NCBI GenBank assembly: GCA_015057635.1
Contig: SVEB01000041.1
Span: 1 to 64,000, forward strand
Direction of reading: 5' to 3'
Source: Lachnospiraceae bacterium
GTDB taxonomy: Bacteria; Bacillota; Clostridia; Lachnospirales; Lachnospiraceae
Length of the DNA stretch: 64,000 nt
Every line of letters starts with the position of its first letter. The stretch's first letter is position 1. A program made the position numbers and the translations under genes. The notes below the pieces were generated by a model that made no database searches, was not told the origin of the DNA, and saw only the letters and a list, made by a program, of their open reading frames with translations. Shown piece after piece: positions 36,535-44,891 of this stretch.

Positions 36535-37395
36535 GTGCAAACAGTGAAAAAACAAAAGTTAAGTGAACTGGCAAAGAAAAAGGGCTTTTTCGCAATCTTG
36601 CTGTCTGCGGTATTTGTAGTTGTGACAGTGATGCTCATTTCGCTAAATTTAAACTCAGGAGAAAAGAAAGAGAATCTGGTAGATCTCGATGAGAATCCAA
36701 TCCTGACGGAAGAAAATAGTGAGAATCAGGTGGCTGATTCAGAACAGGGCACATATGCAGGGGATGAAGGTATTACAGGACAGGCTAAGGAAAATCAGAC
36801 CCAGAATGAGACTGCATCGAATGAGCAAAATCAGACTGCAAATGCAGAAGAGAATACCAAAGTAAGTGAGCAGACGACAGAGGTAGGACAGACGGACGCA
36901 GTGGCGGGAGTAGAACCTGCAGCAGAGGAAGAGGTATCCGTTCCTGTTATGAATGCTACATTGGAAAGCTTAAGCTTTAGTGTGGAAGACGGATTACAAT
37001 GGCCGCTCCGTGGAAATATTATTTTAACATATAGCGATGACCATGCAATTTATCATCCAACTTTAATGCAGTTTAAGACAAATCCGGCAATCCTGATCCA
37101 GGGTGCGCAGGGAGAAGAAGTGGTTGCAGCAGCCCGCGGCATTATCACGAATATTGAGGAAAATGTGCAGACAGGGCTTACCGTTACGATGGCAATCGGA
37201 AATAATTATCATCTGGTATACGGACAGCTTGCAGATACAGGTTTAAAGGTCGGCGATCTGATTGAACGCGGCCAGGTTCTTGGAACACTCGCGAAGGTAA
37301 CGAAATATTATACCGTAGAGGGTGAGCATCTGTACTTCCAGGTATTTGAGGGCGAAAAGACCGTGAACCCAATGCTGTTAATCAAGGATGAATAA
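36535..37395 (+). CDS. M23/LytM-domain protein, SpoIIQ-like
   Basis: A 286-aa membrane protein: N-terminal transmembrane helix (about residues 18-40), a long acidic, glutamine- and asparagine-rich linker (residues 45-140), then a LytM domain (about 155-280). Active M23 peptidases have an HxH ending; here it reads EHLYFQV, with tyrosine in place of the second histidine, and the upstream metal-binding HxxxD pattern is not clear. A catalytically dead LytM anchored by one helix resembles SpoIIQ, which links forespore to mother cell. Starts at GTG 36535 or GTG 36544; both have ribosome-site support. The name is an inference. Confidence 0.72.
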   Translation: MQTVKKQKLSELAKKKGFFAILLSAVFVVVTVMLISLNLNSGEKKENLVDLDENPILTEENSENQVADSEQGTYAGDEGITGQAKENQTQNETASNEQNQTANAEENTKVSEQTTEVGQTDAVAGVEPAAEEEVSVPVMNATLESLSFSVEDGLQWPLRGNIILTYSDDHAIYHPTLMQFKTNPAILIQGAQGEEVVAAARGIITNIEENVQTGLTVTMAIGNNYHLVYGQLADTGLKVGDLIERGQVLGTLAKVTKYYTVEGEHLYFQVFEGEKTVNPMLLIKDE

Positions 37396-37683
37396 TTTAC
37401 AGAACTTTGCAAATGATAAATTAACAGGCTGCCATGAGTAGGATCTTTAGAGGCTGTCAGATAGGGGAACCTTGCCTGACAGTCTCAGGGGATCTTAGGT
37501 GCGAAAAAAATCAGATTATTATGCATGTTTGAAACGCACATCTTAATTCAATCCACATATTATATTGTAGGTAATGAATTCGGATACATATCTAAAAATT
37601 AGCGACCGAATTCTTCCTACCATAAGTAGTACCATTTTTTATTCCAACAAACCGTTCATTCGGTTGCTTAACATAGATATTAG

Positions 37684-37716
37684 AAAGAAAGGACCTCCTT
37701 GGGGATCCTTTCTTTT
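37684..37716 (+). terminator. Rho-independent terminator
   Basis: AAAGAAAGGA pairs with TCCTTTCTTT around a 12-nt loop, followed by T-rich sequence. It lies 290 bp after the SpoIIQ-like gene and ends the plus-strand transcripts. The 37396-37683 region holds no gene I can support. Confidence 0.7.
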
Positions 37717-37746
37717 TTATTTTATTACGGACGATTCAAAAGGGGG

Positions 37747-37893
37747 ACAGGAGAGAGTAAGAGGGAGGAGACGGCGGTTCGCGGCACGGTGTTTCAAATG
37801 TTCGGACGCATGAGCGGACAAAAAGGAGGGAGCCGGACATTTCAAAACGTCGTGTCACAAACCACCGTCTTCTCCCTCTTACTCTCTCCCTGT
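37747..37893. repeat. Palindrome E with shortened centre
   Basis: A 147-bp inverted repeat between convergent genes. Arms start ACAGGAGAGAGTAAGAGGGA and end in the complement. The left half of the family core is present (GCATGAGCGGACAAAAAGG) but the right half and the apical GACAG/CTGTC motif are missing, as if an internal deletion joined GGAGGGA to AGCCGGACAT. Confidence 0.85.
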
Positions 37894-37958
37894 GGACGGA
37901 TGGAATGGAGGGAAAAGCAAAAAAGAAGAGGGATGGATGAGTGAATGAGTGGAGGCTG

Positions 37959-38651
37959 CTACTTCATGTTTACGATGTAGAAATACATCAGGATGTAGTG
38001 ACAGAGGGTGCCGCCGATGCAGAAGAGGTGGAAGATTTCGTGGGAACCGAAATTTTTGTGACGGTTGTTGAAAATCGGAAGCTTTAAGGCATAGATGACA
38101 CCGCCGACTGTGTAGATGATGCCGCCTGCTAATAGCCATAGGAATGCGGCTGTGGAGAGGGAGGATAAGATCTGCGGGAAGGCGAATAGGCACATCCAGC
38201 CCATTACAATGTAAATGGTGGAGCTGACCCACTTTGGACAGTGGATGAAGAACAGTGCCTGGAAGATGCCGAGGAATGCAAGACTCCAGATGACCCCAAA
38301 CAGAATATATCCAAAACGGTTCGCTAATGCAATCAGGCAGATCGGGGAGTAGGAACCGGCAATTAACAGATAGATCATCATATGATCGACTTTCCGAAGT
38401 TTTGTATTGACGCTTTCCGAGATATCCAAGGAATGATAGACGGTGCTCGCTGTGTAAAGGGCGATGACGCCAAGCATAAATAAAATCATGGAAATGGCAT
38501 ATACTGTGTTGTGCTGTGAGAATGCACGTATCAGAAGCGGAGGAGTGGCAAACACGGCCATAATCACCGCAATCAGATGAGTGATTGCGCTTCCCGGGTC
38601 TTTGAAATGAAAAGTGTGTGTACGATTTCTTGTATCAAGTTCTGCTTTCAT
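37959..38651 (-). CDS. Hemolysin III / PAQR-type membrane protein
   Basis: A seven-helix membrane protein of the hemolysin III (YqfA/PAQR) family, about 230 aa. Conserved positions: SAITHLIAV in the first helix, the STVYHSLDIS motif, DHMMIYLLIAGSY and the ending HEIFHLFCIGGTLCHY. The histidines of these motifs bind a metal in related PAQR receptors. The bacterial function is unclear; the name hemolysin is historical. It is a single gene. Confidence 0.92.
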   Translation of the reverse strand: MKAELDTRNRTHTFHFKDPGSAITHLIAVIMAVFATPPLLIRAFSQHNTVYAISMILFMLGVIALYTASTVYHSLDISESVNTKLRKVDHMMIYLLIAGSYSPICLIALANRFGYILFGVIWSLAFLGIFQALFFIHCPKWVSSTIYIVMGWMCLFAFPQILSSLSTAAFLWLLAGGIIYTVGGVIYALKLPIFNNRHKNFGSHEIFHLFCIGGTLCHYILMYFYIVNMK

Positions 38652-38867
38652 AATCATTCCTTCTTTCTATGAGGTAAGATATATTGATAAAATACGACAT
38701 GTGGTTATTAATAATATTCCATGTAGTAATAAAAACTATGTATCGTCTATTGATATCCTACACTATATATATCCAAATTGCAATAGGAAAATTAGCTTTT
38801 TCATGATATAATAACAGCTATTAAGGCGCTCACGTCAGACCATAGGATAAGAAAGGAATGGAATCGC

Positions 38868-39065
38868 ATGGATTTAAAAATTGGGGATATTGTAAAACTG
38901 AAAAAACAGCATCCTTGTGGAAGTTTCGAATGGGAGATTTTAAGAGTCGGCATCGATTTTCGATTGAAGTGCCGCGGATGCGGACATCAGATCATGCTGC
39001 CTAGAAAACAGGTGGAAAAGAGCATTCGTCATATCATTCCAAAGCAGGAGAAAACGGAGGAATAA
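38868..39065 (+). CDS. DUF951 family protein
   Basis: A 65-aa small protein of the DUF951 family, with MDLKIGDIVKLKKQHPCGS, the WEILRVGIDFRLKC segment and a CxxC-like pair (CRGCGH). The function is unknown. The family is common upstream of ribosomal or ychF genes in Firmicutes. It is followed 4 bp later by the DUF6171-like gene. Confidence 0.87.
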   Translation: MDLKIGDIVKLKKQHPCGSFEWEILRVGIDFRLKCRGCGHQIMLPRKQVEKSIRHIIPKQEKTEE

Positions 39066-39069
39066 ATAG

Positions 39070-39345
39070 ATGGAAGGGGCAGGAGGAAAAGAGGAAGTAC
39101 GGTTTTGCAGGCGATGTCTTACAAAGGACATGCCGGAATCTGCTTATTTTTCGAATTTGTATGAATATATCCGTCAGATCGATCCGGATCTAAAAGCAGA
39201 AGAGAAGGAATACGAAAGAAGGCTTTCCTTATGTAAGGAATGCGATAACTTAATGAACGGAATGTGCCGGATCTGCGGCTGTTTTGTGGAATTAAGGGCA
39301 GTGATGAAGAAGAATTACTGTCCGGGAACAAAGAAGCGCTGGTAG
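39070..39345 (+). CDS. Cysteine-rich DUF6171-like protein
   Basis: A 91-aa protein with two zinc-finger-like cysteine sets: FCRRCL near the N-terminus and CKECDNLMNGMCRICGC in the C-terminal half, ending KKNYCPG. The pattern resembles DUF6171, a family common in Lachnospiraceae; I give that name from memory. It probably binds zinc. The close spacing suggests one transcript with the DUF951 gene. Confidence 0.72.
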   Translation: MEGAGGKEEVRFCRRCLTKDMPESAYFSNLYEYIRQIDPDLKAEEKEYERRLSLCKECDNLMNGMCRICGCFVELRAVMKKNYCPGTKKRW

Positions 39346-39444
39346 GCAGCAAAAGATATTTTTACGAATTTGTTATTTCCTATTATAATTTTTAGGAAAA
39401 CTGCCGAAACTCTATTTGCGATCACGTTTTACAATTTTTAGGCC

Positions 39445-39473
39445 TTGCATAGCAAGAATTTCTTTGTTATAAT
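39445..39473 (+). promoter_or_regulatory. Promoter of the rpsF operon
   Basis: TTGCAT (39445-39450), 17-nt spacer and TATAAT (39468-39473), about 85 bp before rpsF. Confidence 0.82.
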
Positions 39474-39558
39474 AGGAAACCGTGATATGTTATACAATTT
39501 TATTCCTTGCTCCCCACTTAAGTGAGGGGCCAGAGACCATAAGGAGGTGCACACAACT
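39474..39558 (+). promoter_or_regulatory. rpsF leader, possible S6:S18 binding RNA
   Basis: The leader has a hairpin CCCCACTT/AAGTGAGGGG around 39512-39531. In many bacteria the rpsF leader binds the S6-S18 complex for autoregulation. The exact CCG bulge of that motif was not verified here. Confidence 0.45.
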
Positions 39559-39846
39559 ATGAACAAATATGAATTAGCATTAGTTGTAAATGCAAAAATC
39601 GAGGACGAAGCTAAAAATGCTACAGTTGAAACTGTAAAGGAACTTATTACAAAATTCGGCGGCAACATCACTAACGTTGATGATTGGGGTAAGAAGAGAT
39701 TAGCTTACGAAATCCAGAAGATGAAAGAAGGATATATCTATTTCATCCAGTTCGATGCTGAAGCTACAGTTCCAGGCGAAATCGAATCAAGAGTTCGTAT
39801 TATGGAAAACGTTATCAGATTTTTATGCATTAGACAGGACGCTTAA
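39559..39846 (+). CDS. rpsF: 30S ribosomal protein S6
   Basis: Ribosomal protein S6 of the small subunit platform, which pairs with S18. The 95-aa protein begins MNKYELALVVNAKIEDE and contains the conserved DDWGKKRLAYEIQKMKEGYY-like segment (here GYIYFIQFD). The start is ATG 39559 with AAGGAGG upstream; a GTG 12 bp earlier is in frame but not used in the family. First gene of rpsF-ssb-rpsR. Confidence 0.97.
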   Translation: MNKYELALVVNAKIEDEAKNATVETVKELITKFGGNITNVDDWGKKRLAYEIQKMKEGYIYFIQFDAEATVPGEIESRVRIMENVIRFLCIRQDA

Positions 39847-39867
39847 TTATTAGGAGGTATTCCATAA

Positions 39868-40317
39868 ATGAATAAAGTCATTTTAATGGGCAGACTTACT
39901 AGAGATCCTGAAATTAGATATTCACAGGGAGCAAACGCATTAGCGATTGCCAGATATTCTTTAGCTGTAAATAGAACATTCAAGCGTGAGGGAGAGCCTG
40001 AGGCAGACTTCTTCAACTGCACATGCTTCGGCAGAACTGCAGAATTCGCTGAAAAATACTTAAAACAGGGAACGAAAGTTGTTGTTGTAGGTAGAATTCA
40101 GAATGATAACTATACAAACAAAGAAGGTCAGAAGGTATATAGCGTGCAGATCATTGTTGAAGAACAGGAATTTGCAGAAAGCAAAAACGCTTCCAGTGAT
40201 ATGGGCGGATTCCAGGGTGGTTTCCAGCCTACATCAAGACCTACACCTAGTGCAGCAGCAGGCGATGGCTTCATGAATATCCCAGATGGTATTGATGAAG
40301 AGTTACCATTCAACTAG
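39868..40317 (+). CDS. ssb: Single-stranded DNA-binding protein
   Basis: A 149-aa SSB with the OB fold (MNKVILMGRLTRDPEIRY, FFNCTCFGRTAEFAEKYLKQG) and the acidic C-terminal tail ending DEELPFN, which recruits repair proteins. Normal position between rpsF and rpsR. The AGGAGG ribosome site is clear. Confidence 0.97.
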   Translation: MNKVILMGRLTRDPEIRYSQGANALAIARYSLAVNRTFKREGEPEADFFNCTCFGRTAEFAEKYLKQGTKVVVVGRIQNDNYTNKEGQKVYSVQIIVEEQEFAESKNASSDMGGFQGGFQPTSRPTPSAAAGDGFMNIPDGIDEELPFN

Positions 40318-40430
40318 ACACTTGGAACAATAGGGGCATGTCCCCGATTGTAACAGGTTAAAAACTGATATGTTATGAATAAATCCAGGCACCAGGCCTA
40401 GATTTAGAATCGGATAAGGAGGAAATAATA

Positions 40431-40703
40431 ATGTCTTTTGATAAGAACAACAAAGATAAGGGTGACGCTCCAATGAAGAGAAGAGTTACTCGTAGAAGAA
40501 AAAAAGTTTGCGTATTCTGTGCAGATAAAAACCATACAGGTATTGATTACAAGGACGTAAACAAATTAAAGAGATACGTTTCTGAAAGAGGTAAGATCCT
40601 TCCTCGCAGAATTACAGGAAACTGTGCTAAGCACCAGAGAGCTCTTACAGTAGCTGTTAAACGTGCTCGTCACATCGCTTTAATGCCATACACATTAGAT
40701 TAA
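40431..40703 (+). CDS. rpsR: 30S ribosomal protein S18
   Basis: A 90-aa S18 with the typical core ([42 protein letters not shown]) and C-terminal basic helix. Its last codons fall inside the 57-bp repeat that marks the integration site, so the element restored an intact stop codon and the gene is not damaged. Last gene of the operon on this side. Confidence 0.97.
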   Translation: MSFDKNNKDKGDAPMKRRVTRRRKKVCVFCADKNHTGIDYKDVNKLKRYVSERGKILPRRITGNCAKHQRALTVAVKRARHIALMPYTLD

Positions 40704-40725
40704 TTCTCAGTAATTAAGCTAATTT
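40669..40725 (+). repeat. Left attachment site attL in rpsR
   Basis: A 57-bp sequence that recurs at 63055-63111 with one mismatch. It starts inside the last 12 codons of rpsR and runs past the stop codon. It marks the left end of the integrated element. Confidence 0.93.
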
Positions 40726-40745
40726 CATGAGGCACTTGTTTAAAA

Positions 40746-40764
40746 TGACACCACTTTGACACCA
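40746..40764 (+). repeat. Candidate integrase arm sites, left end
   Basis: TGACACCA occurs at 40746-40753 and 40757-40764, 11 bp apart, just inside attL. The same octamer occurs at 61588-61595, 62923-62930 and 62935-62942. Short repeats at both ends fit arm-type integrase binding sites. Confidence 0.6.
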
Positions 40765-40812
40765 ATTCAATTGGAATTCAAAATGGTACATGAAAGTGCT
40801 CCGAATATAAAA

Positions 40813-40844
40813 AACGTCATTGCATTTATGCAATGGCGTTTTTT
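40813..40844 (+). terminator. Element-borne terminator after rpsR
   Basis: A 12-bp stem AACGTCATTGCA with its complement (one G.T) and a T-run. The inner 18 nt CATTGCATTTATGCAATG is identical to that of the host terminator beyond attR. Confidence 0.85.
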
Positions 40845-40975
40845 GTTATCTAAATTTCAATTACTTCGCTGCATTTATTGCATTCAAAATCTTATTATTC
40901 TAAAAATCAAATTTCAAATCCATTATCAAAAATCATATATGCAGACAAACCAAATGACTTATAAATGTAGAAAGA

Positions 40976-41060
40976 AAAAGCGTAAGTTATATCATAACTT
41001 ACGCTCCCTAATCAATTTTGGCCGATTGATTAAATTTTCAATTAGGTTTAGTATACCATA
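40976..41060. repeat. Inverted repeats upstream of repA-like gene
   Basis: AGCGTAAGTTAT and its complement form a hairpin around 40978-41006, followed by TAATCAA/TTGATTA repeats. Possible origin or operator elements. A frame that crosses this region (40756-41121) is AT-rich without ribosome site and is rejected. Confidence 0.5.
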
Positions 41061-41126
41061 CTTTCTACAAAATATCAAATCCAATTGGTTTGGCTTGAAT
41101 AAGACAAGTCGAAGGAGATAGAAAGC

Positions 41127-42263
41127 ATGAAATTAGAAATAGCAGAAACCATAGAAGTACAGGAAGTAAAGAAACCAAAAAATTTGAATCCAGATAAGCT
41201 GATTGAACAGTTAAAGCCAATGAAGCAAGAACAGTTTACATACTGCCAAGGAACGTTACAAGATAAATTTGAATTTTTACGAGTGCCTAAGGCATATTTA
41301 TTTAATTCAAAATATAGTGATATGCCACTTGAAGCGGTTGTTCTATTGAGTGTAATTTTAGATCAGACTTATTATAGTATAAAAAGGGGCATGAAGGATC
41401 AAAGAGGCTATGTGTATATTGAACTTTCTTTAAAAGAGGTACAGCAACTCCTTCGTTGCAAAGAAGATAAGGCAAGGAAAGTTTTAGCACAGCTAGGGGA
41501 GCAAGAAGGAATTGGTGTAATAAGAAAGGTTAATCGTGGTCAGGGAGATTCTGCAATTGTATACCTTAATAGTAGTATATTTAAGGATGAATGTTTTGAA
41601 AAATACTCAAATAGTCAATTCAGCGGAGATAAAAAAACAGACAAAGAGGAGATTAATGACAAAGATCAGGCTCAAAAAAGTAGTCAAATTAATGAAGATA
41701 AACATTCTTATGGTGAGAACAGAGAGCAAGAACATCAAGATGCAAAAAAAACGGGTTCTAGGAGAAGTAAAAAACGGAATCAAGAATCCGATAAAACAGG
41801 AGTTTATAAAAAGACAGAGACTAGTGGTGAGACTGTATCTCTTTTAAATACATCTTCTTCAGTAATAGATCAAGAGATTGAGGAGTGTAGGAAAACAATA
41901 AAGGATAATATTGAATTTGACATACTGACTGAAATGTATGGGGAAGCTCTGATTAATGAATGGATTGAATATATACTAGACATAATGCGTTATAACTCTG
42001 ATTGTATAGTATTTAATAACGCCAAGTATAGCAAATCGCATGTAGTAAAGAAATTCCTATCGATAGATTATTATATGTTCCAGAAAGCCCTTGAGCAATT
42101 TAGCAATTTCCGAGGGGAGATTTATCATGAGCAGAAGTTTGTGCAGAACTGTTTATGGAATTCGATAAACGGAATCGAATCGGATTACCACCGTCGTGTC
42201 AATCAAGACGCAATCCTATATGCAAATCAGCATCGAGAAATGAATATGCAAGCTACAAGCTAG
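41127..42263 (+). CDS. Replication initiator-like protein (RepA_N)
   Basis: A 378-aa protein. Residues about 40-150 match the RepA_N winged-helix domain (FLRVPKAYLFNSKYSDMPLE, then GYVYIELSLKEVQQLLRCKE). The middle is lysine- and glutamate-rich and likely disordered (about 165-245). The C-terminal 130 residues resemble a domain often attached to such initiators (DUF6017-like, NIEFDILTEMYGEAL). RepA_N proteins start plasmid or element replication. It may support transient replication after excision. Ribosome site AAGGAGA 7 nt upstream. Confidence 0.8.
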   Translation: MKLEIAETIEVQEVKKPKNLNPDKLIEQLKPMKQEQFTYCQGTLQDKFEFLRVPKAYLFNSKYSDMPLEAVVLLSVILDQTYYSIKRGMKDQRGYVYIELSLKEVQQLLRCKEDKARKVLAQLGEQEGIGVIRKVNRGQGDSAIVYLNSSIFKDECFEKYSNSQFSGDKKTDKEEINDKDQAQKSSQINEDKHSYGENREQEHQDAKKTGSRRSKKRNQESDKTGVYKKTETSGETVSLLNTSSSVIDQEIEECRKTIKDNIEFDILTEMYGEALINEWIEYILDIMRYNSDCIVFNNAKYSKSHVVKKFLSIDYYMFQKALEQFSNFRGEIYHEQKFVQNCLWNSINGIESDYHRRVNQDAILYANQHREMNMQATS

Positions 42264-42323
42264 ATGTTATGAAAAATAATAACTCATGTTATGAGATTTA
42301 ATAATGTGCAAATTGGAGGGAGA

Positions 42324-42608
42324 ATGAAAGTTAGTACAAGCTATTTAAATGATTTGGCTATATTAGATTTAACAGGAAATGAATATAGGATTGTGCTTAT
42401 GCTTGCAGACCAGGAGATGTATTTAACCGAGATTGCAACACTCCTGGGTGTAGAGAAAGCAAATATATCCCGTAATGTAAATAAACTTATTAGCCTGAAT
42501 TTATTAAAAGTCACTCGTACAGTGGGAGCTGCCAGGTATTTGAAGACAAATCTAAGTTGGAAGAATAGTGGGGTTTTAGGACAGATAGATATCCAGCAAT
42601 TCTTGTAG
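42324..42608 (+). CDS. Small winged-helix DNA-binding protein
   Basis: A 94-aa MarR/Lrp-like winged helix: LTGNEYRIVLMLADQEMYLTEIATLLGVEKANI is read as a recognition-helix region (family motif in two parts) followed by the NVNKLISLNLLKVTR wing. No sensor domain. The start at ATG 42324 follows GGAGGGAG; an in-frame start 11 codons upstream has none. It follows the initiator by 60 bp and may control copy number or element genes. Confidence 0.72.
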   Translation: MKVSTSYLNDLAILDLTGNEYRIVLMLADQEMYLTEIATLLGVEKANISRNVNKLISLNLLKVTRTVGAARYLKTNLSWKNSGVLGQIDIQQFL

Positions 42609-42713
42609 TATTGAACTTGGAGTAAGGTAGGTTATGCAGAGCTTTGAGTGGGGCTGATAGTGGGGGAGTGTAGGAATACGTTTGCAAATATATAAGCGAA
42701 GGAGAGCGTTATT

Positions 42714-43085
42714 ATGAGAGAAAAATTAGTACAGGTATGGAAGAATTGTGATACAAAGGGGCTGGCAGAAGTCTTTAAGAAGTACATGGATTATAAAGAG
42801 CATATGGAGGGAAATGCGCCATCATACAGAGTCTGTGGAGACGATTACTACTGGAATAAGGTTGAGTGCTATTATGATAATTTTCATGGTCAAGAAAGGG
42901 CCAGATTTGGGGTTATATTGCGTAAGGAGCTGGGAAGCTATATGATTATTGAAATGAATACTCGTAGGGCCTTTGAGGTGGATCATAGAGGGGGGATACT
43001 GATATATGATGAGGAGCTTCTCCAGGAAATGGTAGAAAAGCATGAATACTTCTTTAATGTGTTATGCAGCATTTATGCGTATTAG
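42714..43085 (+). CDS. Hypothetical element protein
   Basis: A 123-aa soluble protein with no recognised domain. Charged N-terminal half, tyrosine-rich middle (DDYYWNKVECYYDN) and a C-terminal helix (LLQEMVEKHEYFFNVLC). AAGGAGAG lies in front of the ATG. The AT-rich codon use is like the rest of the element. Its function cannot be assigned. Confidence 0.6.
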   Translation: MREKLVQVWKNCDTKGLAEVFKKYMDYKEHMEGNAPSYRVCGDDYYWNKVECYYDNFHGQERARFGVILRKELGSYMIIEMNTRRAFEVDHRGGILIYDEELLQEMVEKHEYFFNVLCSIYAY

Positions 43086-43113
43086 CTATATGCTGCTGGT
43101 AATAAACTTAAGC

Positions 43114-43153
43114 TTTGTCAAGGAACAATCCATAGGGTTGTCCTTAACAAAGA
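43114..43153. terminator. Bidirectional hairpin terminator
   Basis: CTTTGTCAAGGAACAA and its near-complement (TTGTCCTTAACAAAG) form an imperfect 14-bp stem between converging genes. Confidence 0.65.
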
Positions 43154-43183
43154 CAAAAGCTAAAAATAGGAATTAAATTGCTA

Positions 43184-44575
43184 TTATTCTGGTTTGTTTT
43201 TTATAGTAATACTTAGACCTGCAAACTTTTCTTGCTGCTCTTTAGAAATCCAGTTTTTCGACCTTTTAATATTGCCGATTATATTGTGTATAGACTTTGC
43301 AATCGTATAATTAGATTGGAATACAGAATTTTTAAGGATGTTGAAGATGTAATTATGCTTAGCTGGTAGTATAGATTCATCTGATAAACGAAAATAGAAT
43401 GTATCTGTATAGTTGCTATTTCTAAGACGAATGTCATAACCTTGATTACGGAAAAGCCTTTTTAAAGGCAGGTAAATTGTATCAAAGCTATTTAGGCTGG
43501 GAGTTAGTTTAAAGGTAGGTAAATTATATATTAAGGTTGGTGGAGTTTGAGACAAAATTATATAGGAGCCTATATTGTACATAAATGATTCGGTTGGCAT
43601 TTGGAATATAAGTACGTTATGAAATTTATCCTCGTTATAAAAAATAAATTCAATTGATGAATCCGTTATAGTGTAGATTTTTAGAGAGTATATGGAAAGA
43701 AAATTATCTAGTAGATATTGATGTTCTTTTAAAAAATTACTGTCATAGAGATGCTGGAGACATTGTAGAGTAAATATTCCGTTATTTTGTGAAATATTAT
43801 TATAGACTTCCTCTTTATTATGTTGCTTAAGCCAAAGACCGTATTGCCGTTTACATATTAACGGGGTAGAGTGATTTTGATTAATAAAACTCAGTGCTTC
43901 TTTATAGGTGTTCTGATAGGAATGAAGTACATTAAAAAATTGTTCAGTAGTTTCAGCTATGCTAGGGATACCATATTTAAGCCAGTGAGCATAAATATCC
44001 TTAAGAGAAGTGAAGCTATCCGATAAGCCATGCTCTAAAGATAAAGGTAATACAATGGGAATAGATGAAAGCTGAACTTCCAGGTCTTGAAATATTGGGA
44101 TAGGATCTCCTATATGTGATATAAAGTCATTTTTTCGCATTATTAATAATTCATTGGCTTTGGTTTGTTTAACGCGCTTTAGAGCATCATTTGCGCCCTC
44201 TATATGAGGAAATTTGTGAACACAGCTGGTTCCAATGTGCAAGACCTTATTATTATTTTTATTACGTATATAGCATATATACTTATTACGAGCATTGCAG
44301 AGCTGGCAGTGTGTATCTGAGATAGAGGTACTTTGAGTTACATACCATTCATTTGAAATATTATTTATTAGTTCTTTCCTGCTAGAGTTTATAACGTTGA
44401 TAGCAGTTTTATCAAAATTTAGTGAGGTGATATTTTGTGAATTGATGCAACTAGCATTAGAGTGTTGTAAAGTAGAATAAAGATTACCATAGATATCTGT
44501 GTTTTTAGCAGTTTCGCTTGCTAAAAGAAGATTGATATCAGAATTAGTAAAGAGAGTAACTACAGAACTTTTCAA
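43184..44575 (-). CDS. Hypothetical protein with zinc-finger-like motif
   Basis: A 463-aa element protein starting at TTG 44575, chosen because AAAGGAGAT lies 8 nt upstream; an ATG start 24 codons further up lacks one. Residues about 80-130 carry a treble-clef-like pattern (CQLCNARNKYICYIRNK then IGTSCVHKF), a motif seen in mobile-element and phage proteins. The remainder has no domain I recognise. It is divergent from the rnlA gene, with 316 bp between the start codons; a shared regulatory region is possible. Confidence 0.65.
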   Translation of the reverse strand: MKSSVVTLFTNSDINLLLASETAKNTDIYGNLYSTLQHSNASCINSQNITSLNFDKTAINVINSSRKELINNISNEWYVTQSTSISDTHCQLCNARNKYICYIRNKNNNKVLHIGTSCVHKFPHIEGANDALKRVKQTKANELLIMRKNDFISHIGDPIPIFQDLEVQLSSIPIVLPLSLEHGLSDSFTSLKDIYAHWLKYGIPSIAETTEQFFNVLHSYQNTYKEALSFINQNHSTPLICKRQYGLWLKQHNKEEVYNNISQNNGIFTLQCLQHLYDSNFLKEHQYLLDNFLSIYSLKIYTITDSSIEFIFYNEDKFHNVLIFQMPTESFMYNIGSYIILSQTPPTLIYNLPTFKLTPSLNSFDTIYLPLKRLFRNQGYDIRLRNSNYTDTFYFRLSDESILPAKHNYIFNILKNSVFQSNYTIAKSIHNIIGNIKRSKNWISKEQQEKFAGLSITIKNKPE

Positions 44576-44891
44576 AATAATATCTCCTTTTATAATGCAG
44601 AACATATGTTTCTTGGTGAATATATCATTTCTTCGGATGGAAGTCAAGTGCTAAATGTGCAAATTATTTCCCTATAATATTTCAATTCAGATTGTAGTAT
44701 GAAGGGCATTAAATAAGTTATATTTTTTAGTTCGTAATTCAATGCCATAGATTCTATAGGAGTATTACTTAGAGGCAATTTAGAATTAAAAAATAGTTAA
44801 GATTATCCATATATTTATTCCCTACTCTATGATATAACGGAAACAAATTAGAGTAATAGCATTTTACAATTATCAGTTAGGGAGGAGTCCT

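Noticed and set aside
37574-37944. Overlapping plus-strand frames of 79-81 codons after the SpoIIQ-like gene
   Set aside because: They run through the terminator at 37684 and the palindrome at 37747 and have no ribosome site.
40756-41121. 121-codon plus-strand open frame after attL
   Set aside because: It crosses the terminator hairpin and inverted repeats, has AT-rich low-complexity content and no ribosome site.
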